The notes beneath the pieces are model-generated. The model did no database searches and was not told the origin of the DNA. It saw only the letters and a list, made by a program, of their open reading frames with translations. From Rhizobium alarense (GTDB taxonomy: Bacteria; Pseudomonadota; Alphaproteobacteria; Rhizobiales; Rhizobiaceae), in contig NZ_JAKGBU010000020.1 of NCBI RefSeq assembly GCF_021555155.1, positions 29,151 to 62,972 of the forward strand: a DNA stretch of 33,822 nt. The letters are read 5' to 3'. Positions 24,925-32,781 of the stretch are shown piece by piece. How positions within the stretch are numbered: the stretch's first letter is position 1; every line of letters starts with the position of its first letter. The position numbers and the translations under genes are program-made.

Positions 24925-25428
24925 CTACTTGCAGCTTTCGATCTGCTTCAGCGCCGCCGAGATGCCCGACAGCGAATAGGAATAGTTGGTTTCGGTGCCG
25001 CGCCGCGACACCGCCTTGACCGCCATGTCCTTGCCGCCCTTCATCGCCGCGACCAGTGCCGGCTCCTCCGCCGCGTTCTCGACCCAGGCCGAGTTGCCCT
25101 TCGTGAAGAGCACGAAGTTGCGACCGTCGATCGTCACGTTGACCTTGGAGTTCTCCTGCAGCGGATAACCCATCATCGCCTGGGGTTCGTAGCTGATGTT
25201 CTGGCCGGGCCGCTGCGACACGAGGAAGAAGATATCCCCGTGGTCGACATTGGCGGGGTTCTTTTCCTTCGGGATCGAGAGCACGTAGCAGACCTTGCCG
25301 TTGCTGCCCTGATAAGAATAGGCGCCCCAGGCTTGGAACTGCTGAATCCGGGTGGGCGTCTGCGCCGACGCAACGCCCGCTGTCGCCATGATTGCGATAA
25401 GCGCGGTGGTGAGCTTTCTTACGAACAT
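24925..25428 (-). CDS. Invasion-associated locus B (IalB) family secreted protein
   Basis: A 167-residue protein with a signal peptide (1-22, GVASA-QT). The mature part matches the IalB/PF06776 family: WGAYSYQGSNGKVCYVLSIPKEK (34-56), VDHGDIFFLVSQRPGQN and SYEPQAMMGYPLQENSKVNVTIDG are its standard blocks. Cys47 and Cys166 may pair. In Bartonella IalB is an outer-membrane/periplasmic protein linked to red-cell invasion. In free-living rhizobia several paralogues exist with no known role, so the name does not imply virulence. Single gene; the ATG at 25428 starts MFVRKLTTAL. The upstream region carries a 14-bp ATGAAT-GG-ATTCAT palindrome. Confidence 0.9.
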   Translation of the reverse strand: MFVRKLTTALIAIMATAGVASAQTPTRIQQFQAWGAYSYQGSNGKVCYVLSIPKEKNPANVDHGDIFFLVSQRPGQNISYEPQAMMGYPLQENSKVNVTIDGRNFVLFTKGNSAWVENAAEEPALVAAMKGGKDMAVKAVSRRGTETNYSYSLSGISAALKQIESCK

Positions 25429-25747
25429 GATTTCCTGCCGGTTGTCTTGCTGGTCAAGGCCCGGGCGCAGCTGGCCGGGCGACGCGTGAACATGAATGGA
25501 TTCATTTTGACTTAATTCAGGTTACCAAACCATGAACACGCGCCCGATTGTGATGGAGCCCGAACTACAACGAAACAGCATTTCATGCAAATCCGCCGCC
25601 TGCCTCGCCGGCGACCTCTCCCGGAGCCCAGGTTTTCGGAAGGGACATTCCGACCTTCAGATCAATGTCACAACGATTCAGGCAAGAGTTTGACATGCAG
25701 CAAGGGTGGCAGCGGCGCGGATTGCAACCGGAAGTCGCCGCAGGCGA
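25429..25747. other. 319-bp intergenic region upstream of the IalB-family gene
   Basis: No gene is supported. It is lower in GC than its surroundings between 25490 and 25590. It contains the palindrome ATGAAT-GG-ATTCAT at 25492-25505, which includes a GANTC site (GATTC 25499-25503), and a second GATTC near 25675. The ialB-type promoter (minus strand) is expected here. A 53-codon ORF at 25532-25693 (+) has no homology I can recognise, and I do not call it. Confidence 0.5.
25492..25505. promoter_or_regulatory. ATGAAT-GG-ATTCAT palindrome upstream of the IalB-family gene
   Basis: Perfect 6-2-6 inverted repeat 64 nt before the start codon, in an AT-rich island. It could be a regulator site overlapping the promoter, and it contains a GATTC methylation site. 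Confidence 0.35.
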
Positions 25748-26134
25748 TCACGCGCGGTCGCCGATGCCCTCGTCCGCGAGCGCACGATCCGCCGCCGCGT
25801 AGTGGCCTTCCTTGAGATGGCCGCTGATCGCCGCAAAGGCCGTGGTCAGCACGGCGATGTCGTCGGAAAAGCCGACGAAGGCGAGAAAATCGGGCACGGT
25901 GTCGAAGGGCAGGATGAAATAGGCGAGCGCCGCAAGCAGGATGCCGCGGACGCGGGTCGGCGTCTTCGGGTCGAGCGCGCAATAGTAGCTCGCGACCAGA
26001 TCGCGGCCGAAGGGCACCTGGCGCATCGCCCGCTTCAGAACGGGCCAGAAGCGCTTCCTGACCCGGCGCCGCTGCTCCTCCTGCTCCGCCTCTTCGCCCG
26101 GCAGCAGGATCTCGCCGATCTTCACGTCGTCCAT
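25748..26134 (-). CDS. DUF1232 (YkvA) family protein
   Basis: A 128-residue protein with the DUF1232 core in the middle: ALAYFILPFDTVPDFLAFVGFSDDIAVL (about 76-103; key residues are the P-F/I-D-x-x-P-D patch and the later D-D). This patch joins two hydrophobic helices, so the protein probably sits in the membrane with an acidic, Glu-rich N-terminal tail (EILLPGEEAEQEEQ). Its function is unknown. The ATG at 26134 follows AAGGAG by 7 nt, clearly better than the in-frame ATG at 26197. It ends 319 nt from the IalB gene and starts 72 nt after the dehydratase stop on the same strand, so the pair could be co-transcribed. Confidence 0.85.
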   Translation of the reverse strand: MDDVKIGEILLPGEEAEQEEQRRRVRKRFWPVLKRAMRQVPFGRDLVASYYCALDPKTPTRVRGILLAALAYFILPFDTVPDFLAFVGFSDDIAVLTTAFAAISGHLKEGHYAAADRALADEGIGDRA

Positions 26135-26206
26135 GCCGTTCTCCTTGCGCTCCTTCGCTCGCCGTGGCGATATGGGGATGCGGGCGATCGCCCGCAAGGG
26201 AAAGCC

Positions 26207-26506
26207 TCAGGCGAGCCGGCCGGCCGCCGCCTTCTCCATGGCCGCCGCAAGCTTGAAATCGAGGTCCGTCAGCCCGCCGGCATCATGCGTCGTCAGCCGC
26301 ACGTCGACGCGGTTGTAGACGTTGAACCATTCGGGATGGTGGTTGAGCTTCTCCGCGGCAAGCGCGCCTTCCGTCATGAAGCCGAAGGCCTGCACGAAGG
26401 TGCGGAACTTGAAGCTCCGCCGGATCGCATCGCCGTCCCGCACCCAGTCCGGGTGCCTACCGAGGGCTTCGGCGAGCGCCGCCTCGTCGAGCTTTTCCTG
26501 TTTCAT
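26207..26506 (-). CDS. phhB: Pterin-4a-carbinolamine dehydratase
   Basis: A 99-residue PCD/DCoH enzyme, which dehydrates 4a-hydroxy-tetrahydropterin and so recycles the pterin cofactor of aromatic amino acid hydroxylases. The active-site signature is complete: His56-His57-Pro58 in KLNHHPEW, a Tyr/Trp at 64, His74 in [10 protein letters not shown] and Asp83. The ATG at 26506 follows GGAGGA by 8 nt; an upstream in-frame ATG at 26563 is unlikely. No phenylalanine hydroxylase lies in the window, as is common for alphaproteobacterial members, some of which may serve other pterin uses. Divergent from the phosphatase, with 80 nt between. Confidence 0.92.
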   Translation of the reverse strand: MKQEKLDEAALAEALGRHPDWVRDGDAIRRSFKFRTFVQAFGFMTEGALAAEKLNHHPEWFNVYNRVDVRLTTHDAGGLTDLDFKLAAAMEKAAAGRLA

Positions 26507-26586
26507 GGGCACGTTCCTCCATTGCTGTTTGTTCCGGTCAAAGGTAAGCCCGCCGTGGTGCATGGCAAGAGACGGTCAAGATCTTC

Positions 26587-27066
26587 ATGGTGCAAAGCTC
26601 CATCCTGTTCGTCTGCCTCGGCAATATCTGCCGGTCGCCGCTCGGCGAGGGCGTGCTCCGGCACCTGCTCGATGCGACCGGCAATGCGCAGGGCGTGCGC
26701 GTCGCGTCGGCTGGGCTCGGCCCCTGGCATGTTGGCGATCCGCCGGACAGTCGCGCAATCGCCGTGGCGCGCGGCAACGGCGTCGACATTTCCGGCCAGC
26801 GCGGCCGGCAGCTCTCGGCGAAGGATTTCGAAAGCTTCGACCACCTGCTGGCGATGGATCGCCCGGTGCTGGCGCGCATGCGGGCGCTCGCACCCGCCGG
26901 CCGCCAGGACAGGATCGCCCTCTTCTCGGATTTCGCCGGCGGAAAAACGGAAGATGTGCCCGATCCCTACTATGGCGGCCCTGCGGAGTTCGACGCGGTC
27001 TACCGCATGATCTATGCCGGATGTTCCGCCATCGCCGCGATGCTCGCGGCGGAGCCCGGCTCGTAG
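26587..27066 (+). CDS. Low-molecular-weight protein tyrosine phosphatase
   Basis: A 159-residue LMW-PTP. The P-loop CLGNICRS at 10-17 supplies nucleophile Cys10 and Arg16, and the general acid is Asp126 in DVPDPYYGG. All catalytic residues are present. In bacteria these cytosolic enzymes act on phosphotyrosine proteins, often linked to exopolysaccharide synthesis, or on small arsenate or phosphate compounds; no kinase or polysaccharide gene is next to it here. It starts 80 nt from the divergent phhB gene. Its last 55 bp overlap the 3' end of thpR on the other strand, so both C-terminal coding ends share sequence. The start at 26587 gives MVQSSILFVC, standard for the family. Confidence 0.93.
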   Translation: MVQSSILFVCLGNICRSPLGEGVLRHLLDATGNAQGVRVASAGLGPWHVGDPPDSRAIAVARGNGVDISGQRGRQLSAKDFESFDHLLAMDRPVLARMRALAPAGRQDRIALFSDFAGGKTEDVPDPYYGGPAEFDAVYRMIYAGCSAIAAMLAAEPGS

Positions 27067-27593
27067 AGCGGGAACACCTCTTCGGTGATGTAGGGCCCGC
27101 CGCCGACCGATTCGCGCGACGACATCAGCACGAAGCGGTTCACCGTGAAGTCCGTCGTCTGGAAGTTTCCGCGGCCGGAGAGATACTGCACCACGTCCTC
27201 GAGACGGGCGTTCCGCAGCCGCGCCAGGGTGACATGCGGCATGAACTTGCGCTGGTCCGCCGGCAGGCCGATCCGTTGGCAGATGCGCTCGATCTCGGCC
27301 TGCAGGGCGTACATCTCGGGCGCCGGGCTGACGCCGGCATAGACCGAATGGGGCTTCTTCGAGCCGAAGGAGCCGATGCCGTTCAGCGAGATCTGGAACT
27401 CCGGCCGGTCTATCCTATCGATCCGGTCGACCACCTCGTCGGCCGTGCGGCCGTCGACGTCGCCGATGAAGCGCAGCGTGATGTGGAAGTTCTCGACATC
27501 GATCCACCGGGCTCCGGGGAGACCTCCGCGCAACAACGAGAGGCTCATTGCTGCATTACGCGGCACTTCGAGGGCGATGAACAGTCTCGGCAT
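27012..27593 (-). CDS. thpR: RNA 2',3'-cyclic phosphodiesterase (2H family, LigT-like)
   Basis: A 193-residue 2H phosphoesterase. Two HxTx motifs, His37-Ile-Thr39 in NFHITLRF and His120-Val-Thr122 in MPHVTLAR, form the active site. The protein opens MPRLFIALEVP, typical of ThpR/LigT, which opens 2',3'-cyclic phosphates in RNA and shows 2'-5' ligase activity in vitro. The length is normal. The C-terminal 18 codons overlap the phosphatase gene tail-to-tail, unusual but compatible with the intact ORFs. Two GAATC sites (27606-27610, 27629-27633) lie just upstream. It is 86 nt from the tesA stop on the same strand; co-transcription is possible. Confidence 0.93.
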   Translation of the reverse strand: MPRLFIALEVPRNAAMSLSLLRGGLPGARWIDVENFHITLRFIGDVDGRTADEVVDRIDRIDRPEFQISLNGIGSFGSKKPHSVYAGVSPAPEMYALQAEIERICQRIGLPADQRKFMPHVTLARLRNARLEDVVQYLSGRGNFQTTDFTVNRFVLMSSRESVGGGPYITEEVFPLYEPGSAASIAAMAEHPA

Positions 27594-27679
27594 GGCGAGC
27601 TCCCCGAATCTATCGATGTGACATCAGCGAATCATGCTTGTCTCTTGCAGGCAACCCCAATTTCGCACCCGCGAAAATA

Positions 27680-28324
27680 TCACGGCCGCTGCTGCAATTC
27701 CGTTACGAACTTTTCCGCGGCGGGCAGCATGCGCTCGACCATGACGGCGACGCCCTTGCCGTTCGGATGCATGCCGTCCTCGAGCTGCAGGCCGGCCTGC
27801 GTCACGACGCCGTCGAGGAAGAACGGGTAGAGCACGACGCCGTGCTTCTCGGCGAGCCCCGCATAGATCCGGTTGAAGCGCTCGCCGTAGTCGCCGCCCA
27901 TGTTCGGCGGCGCCAGCATGCCGGCGAGCAGCACGTCGATGCCGCGCGCCTTGAGCTTGCCGATCATCTGGTCGAGGTTCTTCTCCGTCTGCTCCGGCGC
28001 GATGCCGCGCAGGGCGTCGTTCGCCCCGAGTTCGAGGATCACCCCGTCGGTCCCGTCCGGCACCGACCAGTCGATCCGCGCCAGGCCGCCGGACGACGTA
28101 TCGCCCGAGACGCCGGCATTGGCGATCGTCACGTCAAGGCCGCTGGCCTTCAGCGCCGCTTCGAGCTGGGCGGGAAAGGCCTCTGCCGGCGGCAGGTTGT
28201 AGCCGGCCATCAGGCTGTCGCCGAAACCGACGATCCGGACCGGCTCGGCCAGCGCCGGCGCGGCCGATGACAAAGCTGTGATCGCAGCAGCCGCTAAAAT
28301 TCCGAATACGGCTTTAAAGCCCAT
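27680..28324 (-). CDS. tesA: SGNH-family arylesterase / acyl-CoA thioesterase I (TesA-like)
   Basis: A 214-residue secreted SGNH hydrolase. The signal peptide is residues 1-27 (PALA-EP). The catalytic blocks are all present: Ser37 in GFGDSLMAGYN, Gly73 region in NAGVSGDTSSGG, Asn102 in GANDALRG and Asp183/His186 in DGMHPNGKG. TesA of E. coli is a periplasmic thioesterase, protease I and lysophospholipase. I take the ATG at 28324, because TAGGAA lies 8 nt before it and only 2 nt before the ATG at 28330. It is divergent from the ABC ATPase gene with 62 nt between, the same tesA-ybbA-ybbP arrangement as in E. coli, which supports both assignments. Confidence 0.93.
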   Translation of the reverse strand: MGFKAVFGILAAAAITALSSAAPALAEPVRIVGFGDSLMAGYNLPPAEAFPAQLEAALKASGLDVTIANAGVSGDTSSGGLARIDWSVPDGTDGVILELGANDALRGIAPEQTEKNLDQMIGKLKARGIDVLLAGMLAPPNMGGDYGERFNRIYAGLAEKHGVVLYPFFLDGVVTQAGLQLEDGMHPNGKGVAVMVERMLPAAEKFVTELQQRP

Positions 28325-28386
28325 GGGCATGTTCCTAAATTGCCGGTGTTCTTCCGGTCCTCTTTTCAGATATAGGGCAGAATTCC

Positions 28387-29100
28387 TTGGCCAAAACCAT
28401 CATCGAACTCAAAAACGCGGATTTGACTCTCGGTGAGGCCGCGGCCTCGGTGCATGTGCTCAAGGGAATTGGCCTGACGATCGACGCGGGCGAATCGGTC
28501 GGCATCGTCGGCCCGTCCGGCTCCGGCAAGTCGACACTGCTCATGGTGCTTGCCGGCCTCGAACGGCTGGACGGCGGCGAGATCACCATCGCCGGCGCGG
28601 CACTTCACCGGATGAACGAGGACCAGGTCGCCGATTTCCGCGGCAAGACGATCGGCATCGTCTTCCAGTCCTTCCATCTCATTCCCAACATGACGGCGCT
28701 GGAAAACGTCGCGGTGCCGCTCGAGCTCGCCAATGTCGCCGATGCCTTCGAGATCGCGCGCAGGGAGCTCGTCGCCGTCGGCCTCGGCGAGCGGCTGTCG
28801 CACTATCCGGGCCAGCTGTCGGGCGGCGAACAGCAGCGCGTGGCGATCGCCCGCGCGCTCGCGCCCGCGCCGAAGCTGCTCATCGCCGACGAGCCGACCG
28901 GCAATCTCGACACCGAAACGGGCCGGCAGATCGCCGACCTGCTCTTCGCCGAACAGGCCGGGCGCGGCATGACGCTGGTGCTCGTCACGCACGACCCGGC
29001 CCTCGCGGCGCGCTGCGACCGGCAGGTGCGCATGCGGTCGGGCGAGATCCTTCCCGACACCGCCGCCCCGGCCGTGGCCGGCGAGGCGGTCCCCGCATGA
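28387..29100 (+). CDS. ABC transporter ATP-binding protein, YbbA/LolD type
   Basis: A 237-residue ABC ATPase. Walker A GPSGSGKS (42-49), Q-loop Gln94, signature LSGGEQQ (144-150), Walker B LLIADE (164-169) and switch His202 are all intact. It belongs to the MacB/LolD/YbbA group that works with FtsX-like permeases. The TTG start at 28387 gives MAKTIIELKN and is the only good one. It is the first gene of a pair: its TGA overlaps the permease ATG (ATGA). It is divergent from tesA, as YbbA is in E. coli. Substrate is unknown; an exporter or lipid/lipoprotein mover is the usual idea for this group. Confidence 0.93.
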   Translation: MAKTIIELKNADLTLGEAAASVHVLKGIGLTIDAGESVGIVGPSGSGKSTLLMVLAGLERLDGGEITIAGAALHRMNEDQVADFRGKTIGIVFQSFHLIPNMTALENVAVPLELANVADAFEIARRELVAVGLGERLSHYPGQLSGGEQQRVAIARALAPAPKLLIADEPTGNLDTETGRQIADLLFAEQAGRGMTLVLVTHDPALAARCDRQVRMRSGEILPDTAAPAVAGEAVPA

Positions 29101-31646
29101 CGGCGTTTTCGCTCCGCCAGGCCCGGCTTGCGCTCCGACTTGCGCTGCGCGAGATGCGCGGCGGGCTCGGCGGCTTCTATATCTTCCTCGCCTGCATCGC
29201 GCTCGGCACCGCCGCCATTGCCGGCGTGAACTCCGTTTCCAGCGCGATCACCCGCGCCATCGCCACGCAGGGCCAGTCCCTGCTTGCCGGCGACATCCGC
29301 TTCGAATTCAACAACCGCATCGCGACGCCGGAGGAGCGGGCCTATTTCGACGGACTCGGCGACGTCTCGGTTTCCTCGGGGCTGCGCTCCATGGCCCGGC
29401 TGCCGGACGGCGCCGACCAGGCGCTGGTGGAGCTGAAGGCGGTCGACGCCGCCTATCCGCTCTACGGCGCCGTCGAGACCTCCGCCGCCGAGCCGCTCGC
29501 CACGCTGCTCGCAAGGAACGGCGAGACCTTCGGCACCGTCGCCGCGCCGCTGCTGCTCGAGCGGCTCGGCATCGCCGTCGGCGGCGAGATCCTGATCGGC
29601 ACGGCGCGGCTCCGCGTCACCGCGGTGCTCGTCAAGGAGCCGGACGCGCTGTCGGAGGGCTTCGGCTTCGCGCCGCGCCTCCTCGTCTCGCAGCAGGCGC
29701 TTGCCGCCTCCGGCCTCGTGCAGACCGGCAGCCTCGTCGAGCACGGCTACAAGATCCGGCTGGAAAATCCCGACCGGGTGCTGCGGACGATCCGCGAGGA
29801 AGCGAATGCCGCATTTCCGGAGGCCGGCTGGTCGATCCGCACCAGCAGCAACGCCGCGCCGTCGCTCACCAACAACATCACCCGCTTCTCGCAGTTCCTG
29901 ACGCTCGTCGGCCTGACGGCGCTGATCGTCGGCGGCGTCGGCGTCGCCAATGCCGTGCGCGCCTATCTCGATTCGAAGCGCGGCGTCATCGCCACCTTCA
30001 AGTGCCTCGGCGCCCCGGCCTCGCTGGTGACGGCGATCTATCTCTTCCAGATCCTCTTCATCGCGCTGATCGGCATCGCGGTCGGCCTCGTCGGCGGCGC
30101 GCTGATGCCGCCTGTCGCCATGCGCTTCCTCGCCGACGTCCTGCCGGTGCCGGCCGACATGACGCTCTATCCGGGTGCGCTCGGCCTCGCCGCCGTCTTC
30201 GGCCTCGTCACCGCGCTCGCCTTCGCCATCATGCCGCTCGGCCATGCCCGCGACGTTCCGGCAACCGCGCTCTTCCGCGAGCAGGGCTTCGAGAAGGGGC
30301 GCCTGCCCGCCTGGCCCTATGTCGCGGGGGCGGCGGCCTTCCTGGCGGCGCTCGCCGGCCTTGCGGTCTGGACGGCCTATGACCGCTATATCGCGCTCGT
30401 CTTCCTCGGCGCGATCGCCTTTGCCTTCGTCGTGCTGCGGCTTGTCGCCTGGGGCGTGACGGCGCTTGCCCGCCGCAGCCCGCGGGTGAATTCACCGGCG
30501 CTGCGGCTGGCGATCGGCAACATCCACCGGCCCGGCGCGCTGACGCCCTCCGTCGTCCTGTCGCTCGGTCTCGGTCTCGCCCTCCTCGTGACGCTGACGC
30601 TGATCGACGGCAATCTGCGGCGGGAACTGACCGGCAACCTGCCGGAGCGCGCGCCGAACTTCTTCTTCGTCGACATCCAGGGCAGCGAGCTCGACGGTTT
30701 CCGATCCGTGCTGAAGCAGACGATGCCGGGCGGCAAGGTCGTCGAGGTTCCGATGCTGCGCGGCCGCATCCTCGCCTTCAACGGCGAGGACGTGACGCAG
30801 CGCAACGTTCCTCCCGGCGGACGCTGGGTCCTGCAGGGCGACCGCGGCATCACCTACGCGAAGGCCATCCCGGAAAACTCGGTGCTCTCCGCGGGTGAAT
30901 GGTGGCCGGCGGACTACAGCGGCGAACCGCTCGTCTCCTTCTCGGCGGAGGAGGCCGGCGAACTCGGCCTGACGGTCGGCGACACGGTGACGGTCAACGT
31001 GCTCGGCCGCAACATCACCGCCCGCATCGCCAACTTCCGCACCGTCGAGTGGGAGTCGTTGTCGATCAATTTCGTGATGGTCTTCTCGCCCAACACCTTC
31101 GCCGGCGCGCCGCATGCCTGGCTCGCCACGATGATCGATCCGGACGCGACGGCCGCGCAGGAGGCGGCGACGCTGCGCGCCGTCACCAATGCCTATCCGA
31201 CGATCACCAGCGTGCGGGTCAAGGACGCGCTCGACATCGTCAACGAGCTCGTCGGCCAGCTCGCGACCGCCATCCGCGCCGCCGCCGCCGTCGCGCTCTT
31301 CGCCTCCGTGCTGGTGCTCTCGGGCGCGCTGGCGGCCGGCAACCGGGCCCGCACCCACGACGCGGTGGTGCTGAAGACGCTCGGCGCCACGCGCAGCACG
31401 CTGATCCGCGCCTTCAGCTACGAGTACCTGATGCTGGGGCTTGCGACGGCGGTCTTCGCGCTCTTCGCCGGCGGCGTCGCCGCCTGGTTCGTCGTCGCCC
31501 GCATCATGACGTTGCCCTCGACATTCCTGCCCGACGTCGCGGTGACGACGGTCGTCACGGCCCTGGTGCTCACCGTCGGCATCGGCCTTGCGGGCACGTG
31601 GCGCATCCTCGGCCAGAAGGCCGCCCCGGTGCTGCGCGAACTCTGA
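29097..31646 (+). CDS. ABC transporter permease, YbbP type (FtsX-like)
   Basis: An 849-residue permease with the YbbP layout. One membrane helix lies at about 26-46, followed by a large periplasmic MacB-PCD-like domain to ~260. Three helices make a first FtsX-like domain (about 265-385), and an inserted pair of helices sits at ~405-455. A second long periplasmic domain follows to ~720, then a second FtsX-like domain (725-849) with VLKTLGATRSTLIRAFSYEY. The core cytosolic loop near 300 reads VIATFKCLGAPASLV, the FtsX coupling element, duplicated at ~760. It overlaps the ATPase by 4 nt. Length is close to E. coli YbbP (~800). Function is not established. Confidence 0.93.
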   Translation: MTAFSLRQARLALRLALREMRGGLGGFYIFLACIALGTAAIAGVNSVSSAITRAIATQGQSLLAGDIRFEFNNRIATPEERAYFDGLGDVSVSSGLRSMARLPDGADQALVELKAVDAAYPLYGAVETSAAEPLATLLARNGETFGTVAAPLLLERLGIAVGGEILIGTARLRVTAVLVKEPDALSEGFGFAPRLLVSQQALAASGLVQTGSLVEHGYKIRLENPDRVLRTIREEANAAFPEAGWSIRTSSNAAPSLTNNITRFSQFLTLVGLTALIVGGVGVANAVRAYLDSKRGVIATFKCLGAPASLVTAIYLFQILFIALIGIAVGLVGGALMPPVAMRFLADVLPVPADMTLYPGALGLAAVFGLVTALAFAIMPLGHARDVPATALFREQGFEKGRLPAWPYVAGAAAFLAALAGLAVWTAYDRYIALVFLGAIAFAFVVLRLVAWGVTALARRSPRVNSPALRLAIGNIHRPGALTPSVVLSLGLGLALLVTLTLIDGNLRRELTGNLPERAPNFFFVDIQGSELDGFRSVLKQTMPGGKVVEVPMLRGRILAFNGEDVTQRNVPPGGRWVLQGDRGITYAKAIPENSVLSAGEWWPADYSGEPLVSFSAEEAGELGLTVGDTVTVNVLGRNITARIANFRTVEWESLSINFVMVFSPNTFAGAPHAWLATMIDPDATAAQEAATLRAVTNAYPTITSVRVKDALDIVNELVGQLATAIRAAAAVALFASVLVLSGALAAGNRARTHDAVVLKTLGATRSTLIRAFSYEYLMLGLATAVFALFAGGVAAWFVVARIMTLPSTFLPDVAVTTVVTALVLTVGIGLAGTWRILGQKAAPVLREL

Positions 31647-31893
31647 GGCGTGCCTGCGGGCGCGCCGCCGGTGCTAACCATTGCGTAAAGTTAATCTTTC
31701 CGGTTCAACCGGGGCCTTGTGCGCGACACAAATCGTGATCATATTTGTTTCAGGCATGCTGGAGCCCCGCAGCGGCGCCTGGACATTCGGACGAGACCGG
31801 CATGGGGCCGGGACATCCGGTGAACCGCAGTCCTCTGGAAGAGCGGTTTAGACCGACACCGTAGAGAACGAACGGGGCTTACGAGAGGAAAAC

Positions 31894-32637
31894 ATGGCTG
31901 ATCTCCGCAACTACCAAGGTCGAATGACGAATACCGGCGCACAGGCCGGCGTCATGATCGACGAGGGCCTGCGCTCCTACATGCTGCGGGTCTACAACCT
32001 GATGGCGCTGGGCCTGGCAATCACCGGTCTCGTCGCCTTCTTCGCGTCGCAGGCGGCCTTCTCCGGCGGGCAGCTGACCGCCTTCGGTCAGGCAATCTAT
32101 GTCAGCCCGCTGAAGTGGGTGGTGATGCTGGCGCCGCTGGCACTCGTGTTCTTCATGAGCTTCCGCATCCACACGATGAGCGTCTCGGCCGCGCAGACGA
32201 CCTTCTGGGTCTATGCCGGCCTGATGGGTCTCTCGCTGTCGTCGATCTTCCTGATCTATACCGGCGCGAGCATCGTCCAGACCTTCTTCGTGTCGGCCGC
32301 GGCCTTCGGCGCGCTGTCGCTCTTCGGCTACACGACGAAGCGTGATCTCTCCGCGATGGGCTCGTTCCTGGTCATGGGCCTCTTCGGCCTGATCATCGCG
32401 TCGCTCGTCAATCTCTTCCTGCAGTCCTCGGCGCTCGACTTCGCGATCTCCGCGATCGGCGTGCTGGTCTTCGCCGGCCTCACCGCCTGGGATACGCAGA
32501 AGATCAAGGAGATGTATTTCGAGGCCGACGACGACGTCGTGGCCGGCCGCAAGGCCATCATGGGCGCGCTGACGCTCTACCTCGACTTCATCAACCTCTT
32601 CCTGTTCCTGCTGCGCTTCCTCGGCAACCGCGAGTAA
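31894..32637 (+). CDS. Bax inhibitor-1 / YccA family membrane protein
   Basis: A 247-residue protein with seven predicted helices and the BI-1/YccA-like (UPF0005) pattern: an N-terminal cytosolic tail (DEGLRSYMLRVYNLMALG), a conserved GLMGLSLSSIFLIYTGASIVQTFF stretch (about 108-131) and C-terminal DTQKIKEMY with LTLYLDFINLFLFLLRFLGNR. The conserved aspartates in the last helix (DTQ, YLDF) are thought to govern pH-dependent calcium leak in related proteins; YccA modulates FtsH. GAGAGGAAAA precedes the ATG. The 247-bp leader (31647-31893) contains the palindrome CCGGTT-C-AACCGG (31700-31712) and AT-rich promoter-like sequence. It ends in a clean terminator, so it is monocistronic. Confidence 0.93.
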   Translation: MADLRNYQGRMTNTGAQAGVMIDEGLRSYMLRVYNLMALGLAITGLVAFFASQAAFSGGQLTAFGQAIYVSPLKWVVMLAPLALVFFMSFRIHTMSVSAAQTTFWVYAGLMGLSLSSIFLIYTGASIVQTFFVSAAAFGALSLFGYTTKRDLSAMGSFLVMGLFGLIIASLVNLFLQSSALDFAISAIGVLVFAGLTAWDTQKIKEMYFEADDDVVAGRKAIMGALTLYLDFINLFLFLLRFLGNRE

Positions 32638-32669
32638 GCCTGGACCAGGCCTGGAGGCCTGCAGATCGG

Positions 32670-32695
32670 CCCCGCCGGAGACGGCGGGGTTTTTT
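32670..32695 (+). terminator. Intrinsic terminator of the BI-1 family gene
   Basis: Perfect 8-bp stem CCCCGCCG/CGGCGGGG with a GAGA tetraloop, followed by six T (32690-32695), 32 nt after the stop. Confidence 0.92.
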
Positions 32696-32710
32696 GTTGC
32701 CCCGACGAAA

Positions 32711-32770
32711 CATGCGTATTTGTTGACGATAGTTCCGAATTATGCATATTTACACCCATTCATGCATGAT
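32711..32770 (+). promoter_or_regulatory. Three phased YATGCRTATT-like repeats in the deoR promoter
   Basis: CATGCGTATT at 32711, TATGCATATT at 32741 and CATGCATGAT at 32761 share the core YATGCRT. Their starts are 30 and 20 bp apart, close to three and two DNA turns, so they face the same side of the helix. TTGACG (32723-32728) is a good -35, and the -10 region (about 32746-32752) overlaps the second repeat. This is a likely operator for the DeoR-type regulator encoded 12 bp downstream. Inferred. Confidence 0.55.
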
Positions 32771-32781
32771 TTGGAGACACA

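Noticed and set aside
25532-25693. 53-codon plus-strand ORF upstream of the IalB-family gene
   Set aside because: No clear RBS, no recognisable domain, and it covers the expected promoter of the divergent gene.
28803-30245. 480-codon minus-strand frame across the ABC genes
   Set aside because: Antisense to the ATPase signature and Walker B region and to the permease; charged repetitive composition of a shadow frame.
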